This document shows positions 36,105 to 45,473 of a stretch of DNA of 51,011 nucleotides, in pieces. A program made the position numbers and the translations under genes. Below the pieces are notes generated by a model. That model made no database searches. It was not told where the DNA came from and saw only the letters and a program-made list of their open reading frames with translations. How positions within the stretch are numbered: the first letter of the stretch is position 1; every line of letters starts with the position of its first letter. The DNA comes from Flavobacteriales bacterium (GTDB lineage Bacteria > Bacteroidota > Bacteroidia > Flavobacteriales_F > PHOS-HE28), in contig JADLBK010000050.1 in NCBI GenBank assembly GCA_020847755.1, positions 1 through 51,011 of the forward strand, read 5' to 3'.

Positions 36105-36138
36105 TGACGAAGGGCGGCCGCGTGGCCGCCCTTCGTCA
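36105..36138 (+). terminator. Strong hairpin terminator
   Basis: TGACGAAGGGCGGCC-GCGT-GGCCGCCCTTCGTCA, 15-bp perfect stem. Confidence 0.85.
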
Positions 36139-36173
36139 TTCCGGGCGACCACGGCCATGACGTACCTTCGGAT

Positions 36174-36623
36174 ATGCCCATGAAGAACATCCTGGCCGCC
36201 GTTGACCTATCCCCCATCACCCATGAGGTGCTTCGCATGGCCGTTGATCTGGCCCGTGAGCACGGTGCGACCCTATGGATCGTTCATGTGGCCGCCCCCG
36301 ACCCGGACCTCGTCGGATTCGAACCCGGCCCGCAGCACATCCGCGATCACAGAGCGAATGAGCTGCGCGATGAGCACCTGGAGCTGCAGCAGCTCGCCGC
36401 GGAGCGGACCGCGGCAGGTGTCGACGCGCGGGCACTGCTTGTCCAAGGCCCCACCGTGGCCACCATCCTTGACCAGGCTGCACGGCTTCAAGCGGACCTT
36501 GTCGTCATGGGCTCCCACGGCCATGGGGCCCTGCACCGGTTCTTCGTGGGCAGCGTCTGTCAGCAGGTCCTGACCTCCACCCGCACGCCCCTGCTCATCG
36601 TCCCGTCAAGCGCCTCGGAATGA
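36174..36623 (+). CDS. Universal stress protein (UspA) family
   Basis: KNILAAVDLSPITHEVLRMAVDLAREHGATLWIVHV...VVMGSHGHGALHRFFVGSVCQQVL. Confidence 0.9.
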   Translation: MPMKNILAAVDLSPITHEVLRMAVDLAREHGATLWIVHVAAPDPDLVGFEPGPQHIRDHRANELRDEHLELQQLAAERTAAGVDARALLVQGPTVATILDQAARLQADLVVMGSHGHGALHRFFVGSVCQQVLTSTRTPLLIVPSSASE

Positions 36624-37759
36624 TCCACCGTGGCACCCGGGCGCTCGTCATCGTCTGTTCCTCATGGTCGCTGCTCGGAGGAGTATGCATGCCCACCATC
36701 CGATCCAGCCCTCCGGCCCTGGATGACATCGAACTGCCCGAGGGCTTCCACATCAGCGTATTCGCCGAGGGCGTGACCAATGCACGGGCCATGTGCTGGG
36801 GCGAGCGAGGCACCCTGTTCGTGGGAAGCCGGGCCGAAGGGGTCGTGCACGCGCTCACGGACACGGACCAGGACGGTCGGGCTGATATCCATCGCATCAT
36901 CGCCAGGGACCTCCGGATGCCCGCGGGTGTGGCCTTTCGGCAGGGCGCCTTGTATGTCTCCGCCGTGGACCGCATCCTCCGGTACGACTCCATCGAGGAC
37001 CGTCTTGAGAACCCACCGGCGCCGGCGGTGCTGCCCCAGTTGTTCCCCGCCGAGGACCACCATGGCTGGAAGTTCATCGCATTCGGCCCGGACGACCGCC
37101 TGTATGTGCCTGTGGGCGCTCCTTGCAACAACTGCCTCAGCGCGGACAGCCTCTTCGCCACCATCACGAGCATGACGGCGGACGGGAAGGACCTCCGTAT
37201 CGAGGCCCATGGGGTGCGCAATTCCGTGGGGTTCGACTGGCGGCCCGGGACCGGGGAGCTTTGGTTCACCGACAACGGGCGCGACTGGATGGGAGATGAT
37301 GCGCCGGACTGCGAGCTGGACCGGCTGGACGCCCGTGGTCGGCACTTCGGTTATCCCTACTGCCATGCGGGTGAGGTCACCGATCCGGAGTTCGGCGAGC
37401 AGCGCCCCTGCAGCATCTTCACCGCCCCCGCGGCACGGCTTGGCGCCCATGTGGCCCCCCTGGGAATGCGATTCCTCAGGAGTGACGCCTTCCCGGCAAA
37501 GTACAGGGGTGCGATCCTGGTCGCCGAGCATGGCAGCTGGAACCGCAGCACCCCGGTCGGCTACCGGGTGGTGGCCGCCTTTCCTCAGCCCGACGGCACG
37601 GCCCGGACCGAGGTCTTCGCCGACGGATGGCTGAAGGGCAACAGCGCCTGGGGCAGGCCGGTGGATGTGCTGGAGGCCCCCGACGGGAGCGTGCTCATCA
37701 GCGATGACGCGGCCGACCTGATCTACCGCGTGTGGTACACGGGTACCAACATCCGATAG
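36620..37759 (+). CDS. PQQ-dependent sugar (sorbosone) dehydrogenase-like protein
   Basis: ELPEGFHISVFAEGVTNARAMCWGERGTLFVGS; DDRLYVPVGAPCNNC; NSVGFDWRPGTGELWFTDNGRDW; ATGA overlap with the upstream gene. Confidence 0.85.
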   Translation: MIHRGTRALVIVCSSWSLLGGVCMPTIRSSPPALDDIELPEGFHISVFAEGVTNARAMCWGERGTLFVGSRAEGVVHALTDTDQDGRADIHRIIARDLRMPAGVAFRQGALYVSAVDRILRYDSIEDRLENPPAPAVLPQLFPAEDHHGWKFIAFGPDDRLYVPVGAPCNNCLSADSLFATITSMTADGKDLRIEAHGVRNSVGFDWRPGTGELWFTDNGRDWMGDDAPDCELDRLDARGRHFGYPYCHAGEVTDPEFGEQRPCSIFTAPAARLGAHVAPLGMRFLRSDAFPAKYRGAILVAEHGSWNRSTPVGYRVVAAFPQPDGTARTEVFADGWLKGNSAWGRPVDVLEAPDGSVLISDDAADLIYRVWYTGTNIR

Positions 37760-37846
37760 CTTTACTATCGCCTTCACTTGTATTTATGTCATGAACAATA
37801 GCTTTGGCACATCTGTTGATAGTCATCCCATAACGCCGCGACCCCG

Positions 37847-38530
37847 ATGCAGCGACTTGCCCAGCTCGACATGCACGTCCAGGAACGCGTGTTCCTGAAG
37901 GACCCGTCCACCACGGACCTCGGACGGCGCATCATTGAACGCTCGATCGGCCTGATCGACGAGCTCGGGTTCGAGCGGTTCACCTTCGCCAAGCTCGCCC
38001 AAGCCCTGGGCACCGCGGAAAGCTCCATCTATCGCTACTTCGAGAACAAGCACCTGCTCCTGGTCTACCTCATCGGCTGGTATTGGAGCTGGCGCGAGTA
38101 CAAGCTCGTGTTCGACACGGCCAACCTCCCCGACCACAAGCAGCTCCTCGAGCGGGCCATCCGTTCCTTGACCGAACCGGTGGAGGACCGCGGGGCCTTC
38201 AACCATGTGGACCTTCGCGCCTTGTATCGCATCGCCAAGGCCGAGAGCCCGAAGGCCTATCTGGTGAAGGAGGTGGATGCCCGCGGTCGAGATGGCCATT
38301 TCACGTCGTTCGGCCGGCTATGCGACCGACTTCGTGAGCTCATCCTCCTGGTGCGGCGCGACCATCCGTTCCCGGCAGCATTGGCCTGCACCATCGCCGA
38401 GGGGTCCCTCGACCTGCACTTCTTCCATGAGCACATCCCCGGGCTGTCCGGTTTCGGGCGCAAGGACCGTACGGCCGACTTCCTCGTCCACCTTGCACAG
38501 GCCTCCATCACCCACCGCCCCCGCACATGA
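37847..38530 (+). CDS. TetR/AcrR-family transcriptional regulator
   Basis: N-terminal HTH: RRIIERSIGLIDELGFERFTFAKLAQALGTAESSIYRYFENKHLLLVYLI. Confidence 0.85.
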   Translation: MQRLAQLDMHVQERVFLKDPSTTDLGRRIIERSIGLIDELGFERFTFAKLAQALGTAESSIYRYFENKHLLLVYLIGWYWSWREYKLVFDTANLPDHKQLLERAIRSLTEPVEDRGAFNHVDLRALYRIAKAESPKAYLVKEVDARGRDGHFTSFGRLCDRLRELILLVRRDHPFPAALACTIAEGSLDLHFFHEHIPGLSGFGRKDRTADFLVHLAQASITHRPRT

Positions 38531-40206
38531 GCCCGGTCATCACTCCGTTCCAGCGGCTCGTCCGCCTGCTGAGCATGGACCGGCGCGAGCTGGCTTACAT
38601 CTACCTCTACGCCCTGGTCAGCGGGGCCATCAACCTCACACTACCGCTGGGCATCCAGGCCATCATCAACCTCATCAGCGGCGGCCAGATCGCCACCAGC
38701 TGGGGCGTGCTCATCGCGTTCGTCACCGTAGGCGTGGCGTTCGCCGGTGTCATGCAGATCCTGCAGCTCACCATCGGGGAGACCATCAAGCAGCGCCTTT
38801 TCGCCAGAAGCGCCTTCGACTTCGCCTATCGACTGCCCCGCCTGCGCGCTGAGGCCGTTCAGGGCAGGTACCTCCCCGAGCTCGTCAACCGCTTCTTCGA
38901 CACCCTCACCATCCAGAAAGGCCTCACCAAGGTGCTGATCGATGTGCCGGTGGCATCGCTGCAGATCATCCTCAGCCTGGTGCTCCTGTCCTTCTATCAC
39001 CCCTTCTTCATCGCCTTCGGTCTCTTCCTCGTCGCGCTCCTCTACGCCATCTTCCGGTGGACCGGCATGCGCGGTCTCCGCACCAGCCTCGAGGAGTCCA
39101 AGTACAAGTATGAGGTGGCCTTCTGGCTCGAGGAGCTCGGCCGGAACATGAACACCTTCAAGCTGGCGGGACGCACCCGCCTGGCCCTGGACCGCACCGA
39201 CCAGATCACGTCGAAGTACATCCTTGCGCGCAACGGCCATTTCAGGGTCCTGTTGCAGCAGTACGGGGCCATGGTGTTCTTCAAGGTCATCATCACCGTG
39301 AGCCTGCTGATCCTCGGCGGGCTTCTGGTGATGGGCGAACAGATGAACCTCGGCCAGTTCGTTGCCGCGGAGATCATCATCCTGCTGGTGATGGCCGCCG
39401 TGGAGAAGCTCACCATCAGCATCGAAGCCATCTATGACGTGCTCACCGCCCTGGAGAAGATCGGCAATGTGACCGACCTTCCCCTCGAACAGGGCGGGCG
39501 CGTGCACATCCCGGCATCGGCAGATGGCGCTGCAGGAATGGAGGTGGCCTTCCACGGTGTGACGTTCCGGTCACCCTGGACCGGACAGGACGTGATCGGC
39601 GGTGTGGACCTCACCATCGCCCCGGGCCAAAAGGTCTGCCTCAGTGGGCCCAATGGCAGTGGCAAGACCACACTTTTGCAGATGATCGGTGGCCTGGTGA
39701 GCCCCACCTCGGGCACGATCGCGCTGGACGGTCACCCCCTGGGCAGCCTCGACCTCGACCATGCGCGCGGCATGATGGGCGACAGCCTGAACCAGGACGA
39801 AGTGTTCAGTGGGACCATCCAGGACAACATCACCATGGGCCGGCCCTGGGTCACCTCCGAGGATGTGCGCCTCGCCGCCGAACGCACGGGCCTGGCATCC
39901 CGCATCGCGCGCCTGCCGTTGGGGCTGCTGACGCCACTGGACCCGAACGGCACACGCCTGCCGAGATCGCTCGTCAAGCGTGTCATCCTTTCGCGATGCC
40001 TCGCCTCCCGGCCACGGCTGTTGCTCATCGAGGATGACCTGGCCATGTTCGACGCAGCCGACCGCGATGCGCTGCTCAGGGAGCTCACCGCCCGGGAGGC
40101 CCCCTGGACGTTGGTGCTCGTCAGCAACGATCCCGCGGTGCAGGCGATCTGCGAACGCCACGTCCATCTGGACGGTGGGAAGCTCCACGAACTCCGCAAC
40201 GCCTGA
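38527..40206 (+). CDS. ABC exporter (fused TM + ATP-binding) with degenerate catalytic motifs
   Basis: Six-TM-like N-terminus; Walker A LSGPNGSGKTTLL; LPRSLVKR in place of LSGGQ; LLLIEDD; SNDP at switch-His position; ATGA overlap with tetR gene. Confidence 0.8.
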   Translation: MSPVITPFQRLVRLLSMDRRELAYIYLYALVSGAINLTLPLGIQAIINLISGGQIATSWGVLIAFVTVGVAFAGVMQILQLTIGETIKQRLFARSAFDFAYRLPRLRAEAVQGRYLPELVNRFFDTLTIQKGLTKVLIDVPVASLQIILSLVLLSFYHPFFIAFGLFLVALLYAIFRWTGMRGLRTSLEESKYKYEVAFWLEELGRNMNTFKLAGRTRLALDRTDQITSKYILARNGHFRVLLQQYGAMVFFKVIITVSLLILGGLLVMGEQMNLGQFVAAEIIILLVMAAVEKLTISIEAIYDVLTALEKIGNVTDLPLEQGGRVHIPASADGAAGMEVAFHGVTFRSPWTGQDVIGGVDLTIAPGQKVCLSGPNGSGKTTLLQMIGGLVSPTSGTIALDGHPLGSLDLDHARGMMGDSLNQDEVFSGTIQDNITMGRPWVTSEDVRLAAERTGLASRIARLPLGLLTPLDPNGTRLPRSLVKRVILSRCLASRPRLLLIEDDLAMFDAADRDALLRELTAREAPWTLVLVSNDPAVQAICERHVHLDGGKLHELRNA

Positions 40207-40216
40207 GCCCTGCGCG

Positions 40217-41608
40217 ATGCTGAACATCTCCCCCGCCCCCGAGTGCGCCACGCCCGAGCTCGATCGGACCAGCTTCGAGTCGTTCCGCCGTGTGCTGCCC
40301 GCGCGCGCCGGCAAGTTCTTCGGCCGGCTCACGGCGCTCGCCCTGGTCCTCTTCATCACCGGGCTTTTCCTTCCATGGACCCAGAACATCCGCGCCCGTG
40401 GCGTGGTCACCAGTCTGGCACCGCAACAGCGTCCCCAGACCATTCCCAGCATCATCGCCGGCCGCATCGAGCAATGGTATGTGCAGGAAGGCCAACTCGT
40501 GGAACGGGGGGACACCATCCTCCGGTTGAGCGAAGTGAAGCCCGAGTACATGGACCCCAAGCTGCTGGACCGCACCAAGGAACAGATCATGGCCAAAGAG
40601 GCCACGGCCCGCAGCTATGCTGAAAAGGTCAACAGCCTGGATGCCCAGATCGATGCGCTGAGCGGCGCGCTCTCGATCAAGCTGGAGCAGACCCGCAACA
40701 AGATCAAGCAGGCGGGCCTTCAGGTGCAGAGCGACAGCATCCGCGTGGTGGCGGCGCGCACCGAGATCAAGGTCGCCCAGGACCAGCTGAAACGCGGCGA
40801 GGAGCAGTTCAGGGAAGGCCTGCTGAGCATGGTGGAGCTCGAACGCCGACGGGTGACCGAACAGCGGGCGAACGCCACGATGATCGACGCGGAGAACAAG
40901 CTGCTCGACAGCCGCAACGAGCTGCTCAACGCCCAGCTCGACCTGAACGGCATCCGACAGGATTACCGCGACAAGCTGAGCAAGGCCGAGAGCGAGAAGT
41001 TCTCCAGCCTCAGCCAGATGTACACCACCGAAGGCGAGGTCACCAAGCTGCAGAACGACTACGCCAACTACAGCGTGCGTTCCGGCTTCTACTACATCAC
41101 CGCACCGCAGAAGGGCTACATCACGAAGGCCGTTCGCCAGGGCATCGGTGAGACGGTGAAGGAGGGCGAACCTTTGGTGACCGTGATGCCCGCCCGATTC
41201 GACCTGGCCGTGGAGCTGTACATCCGACCGATGGACATGCCCCTTATCCGCACCGGCAACACGGTGCGTTTCATGTTCGACGGATGGCCGAGCATCGTGT
41301 TCAGCGGATGGCCCAACACGAGCTACGGCACTTTCGGTGGCCGGGTGGTCGCCATTGACAACTTCATCAGCGCGAACGGCAAGTACCGCATCCTGGTCGG
41401 CCCCGACACTGCGGACATCGCCTGGCCCGAGGCCCTTCGGGTGGGCAGCGGCGCCATCGGCTTCGCCCTGCTTCAGGACGTACCCATCTGGTACGAGCTA
41501 TGGCGGCAGCTGAACGGATTTCCCCCGGACCTCTACCTGGAACCATCCACCCCCTCCAATTCCTCTTCGAACGGACCGGGGACCGCCTCGGCGGAAGTGA
41601 GCAAGTGA
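40217..41608 (+). CDS. HlyD-family membrane-fusion/periplasmic adaptor protein
   Basis: N-terminal TM, GRIEQWYVQEGQLVERGDTILRLSE biotinyl-lipoyl motif, long coiled coil. Confidence 0.85.
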   Translation: MLNISPAPECATPELDRTSFESFRRVLPARAGKFFGRLTALALVLFITGLFLPWTQNIRARGVVTSLAPQQRPQTIPSIIAGRIEQWYVQEGQLVERGDTILRLSEVKPEYMDPKLLDRTKEQIMAKEATARSYAEKVNSLDAQIDALSGALSIKLEQTRNKIKQAGLQVQSDSIRVVAARTEIKVAQDQLKRGEEQFREGLLSMVELERRRVTEQRANATMIDAENKLLDSRNELLNAQLDLNGIRQDYRDKLSKAESEKFSSLSQMYTTEGEVTKLQNDYANYSVRSGFYYITAPQKGYITKAVRQGIGETVKEGEPLVTVMPARFDLAVELYIRPMDMPLIRTGNTVRFMFDGWPSIVFSGWPNTSYGTFGGRVVAIDNFISANGKYRILVGPDTADIAWPEALRVGSGAIGFALLQDVPIWYELWRQLNGFPPDLYLEPSTPSNSSSNGPGTASAEVSK

Positions 41609-43026
41609 TGCGCATCGCCCTCGCCATCGGTCTGCTGATCCCCCTGGGGCTTTCCGCGCAGGAGATCGCCCCCACCTTGTCCCGCGAGGCCCTGGTGCGG
41701 CTGGTGCTGGACCATCACCCCATGGCCCGTCAGGCCGCGCTTCGTCCCGAACTCGGGGTCGCCACCGTACGCAGTGCCCGTGGCGGATTCGACCCGGTGG
41801 TCCAGGCCGAACTGGAGGAGAAGACCTTCGACGACAAGGACTACTTCCGCCTGCTCGACGTGGGATTGAAGGTGCCCACCTGGTGGGGCATCGAGGTCCT
41901 GGCCGGATACCAGGACAACTCGGGCGACCTGCTGGACCCCATGCTGACCACCCCGAACGACGGGCTCATGAAGGCCGGGGTCAACCTCGCGCTGGGCCAG
42001 GGTATGCTGATGGACCAGCGGAGAGCGGCGCTGCGCCGTGCGCAGGCCTTTCAGGATGCCGCACTGGCCGAGCAGGAGCAGATGTTGAACGCCGTGCTGT
42101 TCGCGGCGCTCTCCGATCATGTCGACTGGGTGGCCGCCCATCAGGCCCTCCGGATCGCGCAGGAGGCTGTGCAATTGGCCCGGCTACGGAACGACTTCGT
42201 GCGCGGCAGCTGGCGCGGTGGCGATCGACCAGCGATCGACACGCTCGAAGCCTTCCTTCAGCTGCAGGACCGCGAGATGCGGCTCGCCCAAGCCGAGCTG
42301 AACGTCCGCAACACGGCCCTGCGCCTCTCCAACCACCTGTGGGACCAAGCCCTTCGCCCGCTTGAGCTCGATCCGGCCACGCGCCCCATGGAACGCGACC
42401 TGGAAAGCCCGGACGGCGCGCCGTCCTTGGACAGCCTGGTCGTCCGCGCGGAGCGGACCCATCCCCTGCTGCTCCAGGCACAGGCGCGCATCGACCAACT
42501 GGAAGTGGACCGCCGGCTCCGTGCCGAGATGCTCCGTCCCCAGTTGGACCTGAAGTACATGGTGCTGGGCGATGCCCGTCGCCTCAACGGCGAGAGCGGG
42601 AGCTGGGTGGACGGCGGCGACCAGCAATGGGGGGTGGGGTTCCGCATGCCGCTGCTGTTGCGGAGGGAACGTGGTGAGCTCAGCCTGGCCAGGCTCCGGG
42701 TGACGGAGGCCGAGCTGGGCTTGGAGCGCGACCGTACGGTCATCGCCAACCGGGTGGCCGAACGCGCCAACGAAACAGGCACCCTTCGCCAACAGACCGA
42801 CCTCGGCGCGCTGACCGTCCGGAACTATGGCGCGCTGCTGGAGGGCGAGAACCGCCGATTCGAGGTCGGAGAGAGCTCGCTCTTCCTGGTGAATGCCCGC
42901 GAAGTGGCCCTGCTTGAAGCGCGCATCAAGCAGGTCGATCTGGAAGCCAGGCTGCGCAAGGCCTGGTTCGCCACCGACCTGGAGGCCGGCGTTCTGTGGC
43001 GCACCCTGACCGGACAAACCCCCTGA
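41608..43026 (+). CDS. TolC-family outer membrane protein
   Basis: Signal peptide; outer-membrane-efflux helical repeats; TGATG overlap with the HlyD gene. Confidence 0.8.
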   Translation: MRIALAIGLLIPLGLSAQEIAPTLSREALVRLVLDHHPMARQAALRPELGVATVRSARGGFDPVVQAELEEKTFDDKDYFRLLDVGLKVPTWWGIEVLAGYQDNSGDLLDPMLTTPNDGLMKAGVNLALGQGMLMDQRRAALRRAQAFQDAALAEQEQMLNAVLFAALSDHVDWVAAHQALRIAQEAVQLARLRNDFVRGSWRGGDRPAIDTLEAFLQLQDREMRLAQAELNVRNTALRLSNHLWDQALRPLELDPATRPMERDLESPDGAPSLDSLVVRAERTHPLLLQAQARIDQLEVDRRLRAEMLRPQLDLKYMVLGDARRLNGESGSWVDGGDQQWGVGFRMPLLLRRERGELSLARLRVTEAELGLERDRTVIANRVAERANETGTLRQQTDLGALTVRNYGALLEGENRRFEVGESSLFLVNAREVALLEARIKQVDLEARLRKAWFATDLEAGVLWRTLTGQTP

Positions 43027-43028
43027 TC

Positions 43029-43340
43029 ATGCTGAGGATCTCCTTCCTGACCCGCCAGCGGACCGAGGCGGTCGAACTGGCACGCTCGCTCCACAACGCG
43101 AAACTGGCCCTCTTCCTTACGGTCGAAGCGCATACGGAGATCGAGCTCCAGGGTGACTCGATCATCGACACGCCCCTGGTCCACCTCAGTGGCATGACGA
43201 AGGCCCTGCTCTACCGGCAGGTGGAGGAACATGCACAGACCCTGCTCGGTGAACGTCTTGTGCGCACCTGGGCCGAAGCCGTCACCAGCCTGGACCCGGC
43301 CAGTACCGAGCAGCTCTTTCATCTTGTGAGACCGGTGTAG
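43029..43340 (+). CDS. Small CutA1-like protein (tentative)
   Basis: 103 aa; MLRISFLTRQRTEAVELARSLHNAKLALFLTVE...GMTKALLYRQVEEHAQTLLGERL loosely resembles CutA-like proteins; 2 nt after the TolC stop. Confidence 0.4.
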   Translation: MLRISFLTRQRTEAVELARSLHNAKLALFLTVEAHTEIELQGDSIIDTPLVHLSGMTKALLYRQVEEHAQTLLGERLVRTWAEAVTSLDPASTEQLFHLVRPV

Positions 43341-43346
43341 ACACCC

Positions 43347-44006
43347 TCATGCGGTGTGCCCCGTGGGCCAGGGTCGTCGTCCGAGCCAGGCTGCACGGGA
43401 CCATGATGAACGGTACAGGATGAACCACATCAGTACACCCGTGGCCACCCCCAAGGCAGCTCCGGCCAGCACATCCTCGGTGAAGTGCTGCGAGAGGTAT
43501 ACACGCGTGAACGCCAGCACCGCAGCCACCAGCGCCCAGGCAGCAGCGCGGCCCGCCCCCCTGTCCATCACCGCGAACGACAGGCACATGGCAAAGGCGC
43601 ACGTGGCATGGCCCGATGGAAAACTGAAGTGGTGGTTCATCGTAACGCCGTCGACCAGATGGAGCAGGGGCATGTCGTGTGCGAACATCACCGGACGGTC
43701 GTGGTCCCCGAAGACCTGCCGCTTGAGCACCTGCGCCACCACCGCGCTCAGCCCGGTGCTCAGGCCGAGCAGGAAGAAGCTCCGCCAGGTCCCCACGAAG
43801 AGCAGCACCACGGCGATCGCGGCGGGGACCAAACCGTCCGCCAGGTGGGTGAGCACGCTCATCACCGCGTCGCTCCATGGCGCGTGCCATCGGTTCACCG
43901 CGGCGTGCAGAGCCACCTGATCCGTGCGCCACACCGCGATCGCGGCAGGCATGGCCAGCACGAAGGCGGTGCCCGTGAAGGCGGAAACGTTCCCTGAGCG
44001 GTCCAT
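43347..44006 (-). CDS. PAP2-family phosphatase
   Basis: KRQVFGDHDRP, FSFPSGHATCAFAMCLS, YLSQHFTEDVLAGAALG match KX6RP-PSGH-SRX5HX3D. Confidence 0.9.
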   Translation of the reverse strand: MDRSGNVSAFTGTAFVLAMPAAIAVWRTDQVALHAAVNRWHAPWSDAVMSVLTHLADGLVPAAIAVVLLFVGTWRSFFLLGLSTGLSAVVAQVLKRQVFGDHDRPVMFAHDMPLLHLVDGVTMNHHFSFPSGHATCAFAMCLSFAVMDRGAGRAAAWALVAAVLAFTRVYLSQHFTEDVLAGAALGVATGVLMWFILYRSSWSRAAWLGRRPWPTGHTA

Positions 44007-44046
44007 GCGCCAAAACTAACCGCGGCCACCGGTGCTACTTTCGGGC

Positions 44047-45189
44047 ATGCGTTCCACCGCCATCCCCGCATCGTTCCTCTGCCTCCTGGTAACAGCGCCC
44101 TTTCCAGCACAGTCGTTCGAGACCCGGTGGGGAGCGGCCGGCACCATCGGTCTCGGTCCCGTCCCACAAGGGTCGGGCGTGGTGGCTGCTGTTTCGGCAT
44201 TGTCCGGCGATCAGGAACGGACCGCCGCCCTGGTGACCTTGACCGGCACGGGACAGGTCACCGGGTCCACGACCGTACCGCTGGCCGGACGCACATTCGG
44301 CCAGGCCTTCGTACCTGCTACCGGAGGCGGTGGCTACCTGGTGGGAAGCCACATTCCCCCCGGGAGTGACGATCACGACCTGCTGGTGGTGAGGATCAAC
44401 GCGCAGAACGCGGTGCAATGGATCGTGACCCAGGCCCTTCCGCACGACCAGCAGGTGCTGGCCGCGGCGGAAGCGGGCGCCAGTGGGCTGCACATCACGG
44501 GCATCGACAACACCAGCGGCTCGCACGATGTACTGCTCGGGAGCGTCAGCACCACCGGGGTGCTGCTGTGGACGACCGTGGAGGGCGGGCCGCTCGACGA
44601 AGAGGGTTGGGCCGTGGCCGGGGATGCCAACGGCGCGATGGTGACCGGCCGGCAGATGAACTTCAGCGGGGAGAGCGATGTCCTCTTCATCGGTGTGGAT
44701 GCGAACGGAAGCGTGTCCTGGTCCTCGAGCTGGGGCGGCGTGGCGAACGACGTCGGGCACGCGTTGATCCGACGCTCCAACGGCACCTATGTGATGGCGG
44801 GCACCACACGCAGCTACGGCATCACCGACCAACTGGGACGTCGCAAGGACCAGGTGTGGTTGATGGCGCTGGAAAGCGACGGCGACACGCTTTGGACGAG
44901 GGCCGTCGGCGACACCTTGGATGCCCGCTCGGCGTTCGGGCTCACTGAAGCCGCCAATGGCGATCTGCTTGTGGCCGGCGAAGTGGGCCTGGACCATTCC
45001 ACCGACGCGATGTTGCTCCGCCTGACGGCACTTGGTGCGTCGGTCTGGGAGCGCCGTTACGATATCGGCCAGGAGGAACGCCTCTCGCGCATCCGCGAGG
45101 ACGCCTCCGGCATCTGGGCCGTGGGCCGCACCTTCGACGCCTCGGGACTACAGCTGCTGGCACTGCGGAAGAACGGCCAGGGCCTCTGA
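44047..45189 (+). CDS. Secreted beta-propeller-like hypothetical protein
   Basis: Signal peptide; repeated strands such as DVLLGSVSTTGVLLWTTVEGG, DVLFIGVDANGSVSWSSSWGG, QVWLMALESDGDTLWTRAVGD. Confidence 0.7.
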   Translation: MRSTAIPASFLCLLVTAPFPAQSFETRWGAAGTIGLGPVPQGSGVVAAVSALSGDQERTAALVTLTGTGQVTGSTTVPLAGRTFGQAFVPATGGGGYLVGSHIPPGSDDHDLLVVRINAQNAVQWIVTQALPHDQQVLAAAEAGASGLHITGIDNTSGSHDVLLGSVSTTGVLLWTTVEGGPLDEEGWAVAGDANGAMVTGRQMNFSGESDVLFIGVDANGSVSWSSSWGGVANDVGHALIRRSNGTYVMAGTTRSYGITDQLGRRKDQVWLMALESDGDTLWTRAVGDTLDARSAFGLTEAANGDLLVAGEVGLDHSTDAMLLRLTALGASVWERRYDIGQEERLSRIREDASGIWAVGRTFDASGLQLLALRKNGQGL

Positions 45190-45298
45190 CCGGCGATCGT
45201 TCACGATCCGCGGTTCATCGTTCGGGCACCTGCTCCCCCGATCGTGGTATAGGAACAGGCCCGTGCGGACGAGCACCTTCGCATCAACCGACGAAGCC

Positions 45299-45472
45299 AT
45301 GTCCACCACCGGAAAACGTTACACCGATCGCACCGGCGACCGTTCCGTGCGTCGCATCCTCGACCACCGGACCAGAAGTGTGCTCGATCGTGTCCTGTCC
45401 GAACAACGGGGCCAGCGGCTCGAAGCCTACCTCATGGCCTTGGGAGAGCGCCGCTCGGAGCGCGGTCGCTGA
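45299..45472 (+). CDS. Possible small basic protein (57 aa)
   Basis: MSTTGKRYTDRTGDRSVRRILDHRTRSVLDRVLSEQRGQRLEAYLMALGERRSERGR; no recognised domain. Confidence 0.3.
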   Translation: MSTTGKRYTDRTGDRSVRRILDHRTRSVLDRVLSEQRGQRLEAYLMALGERRSERGR

Positions 45473-45473
45473 G

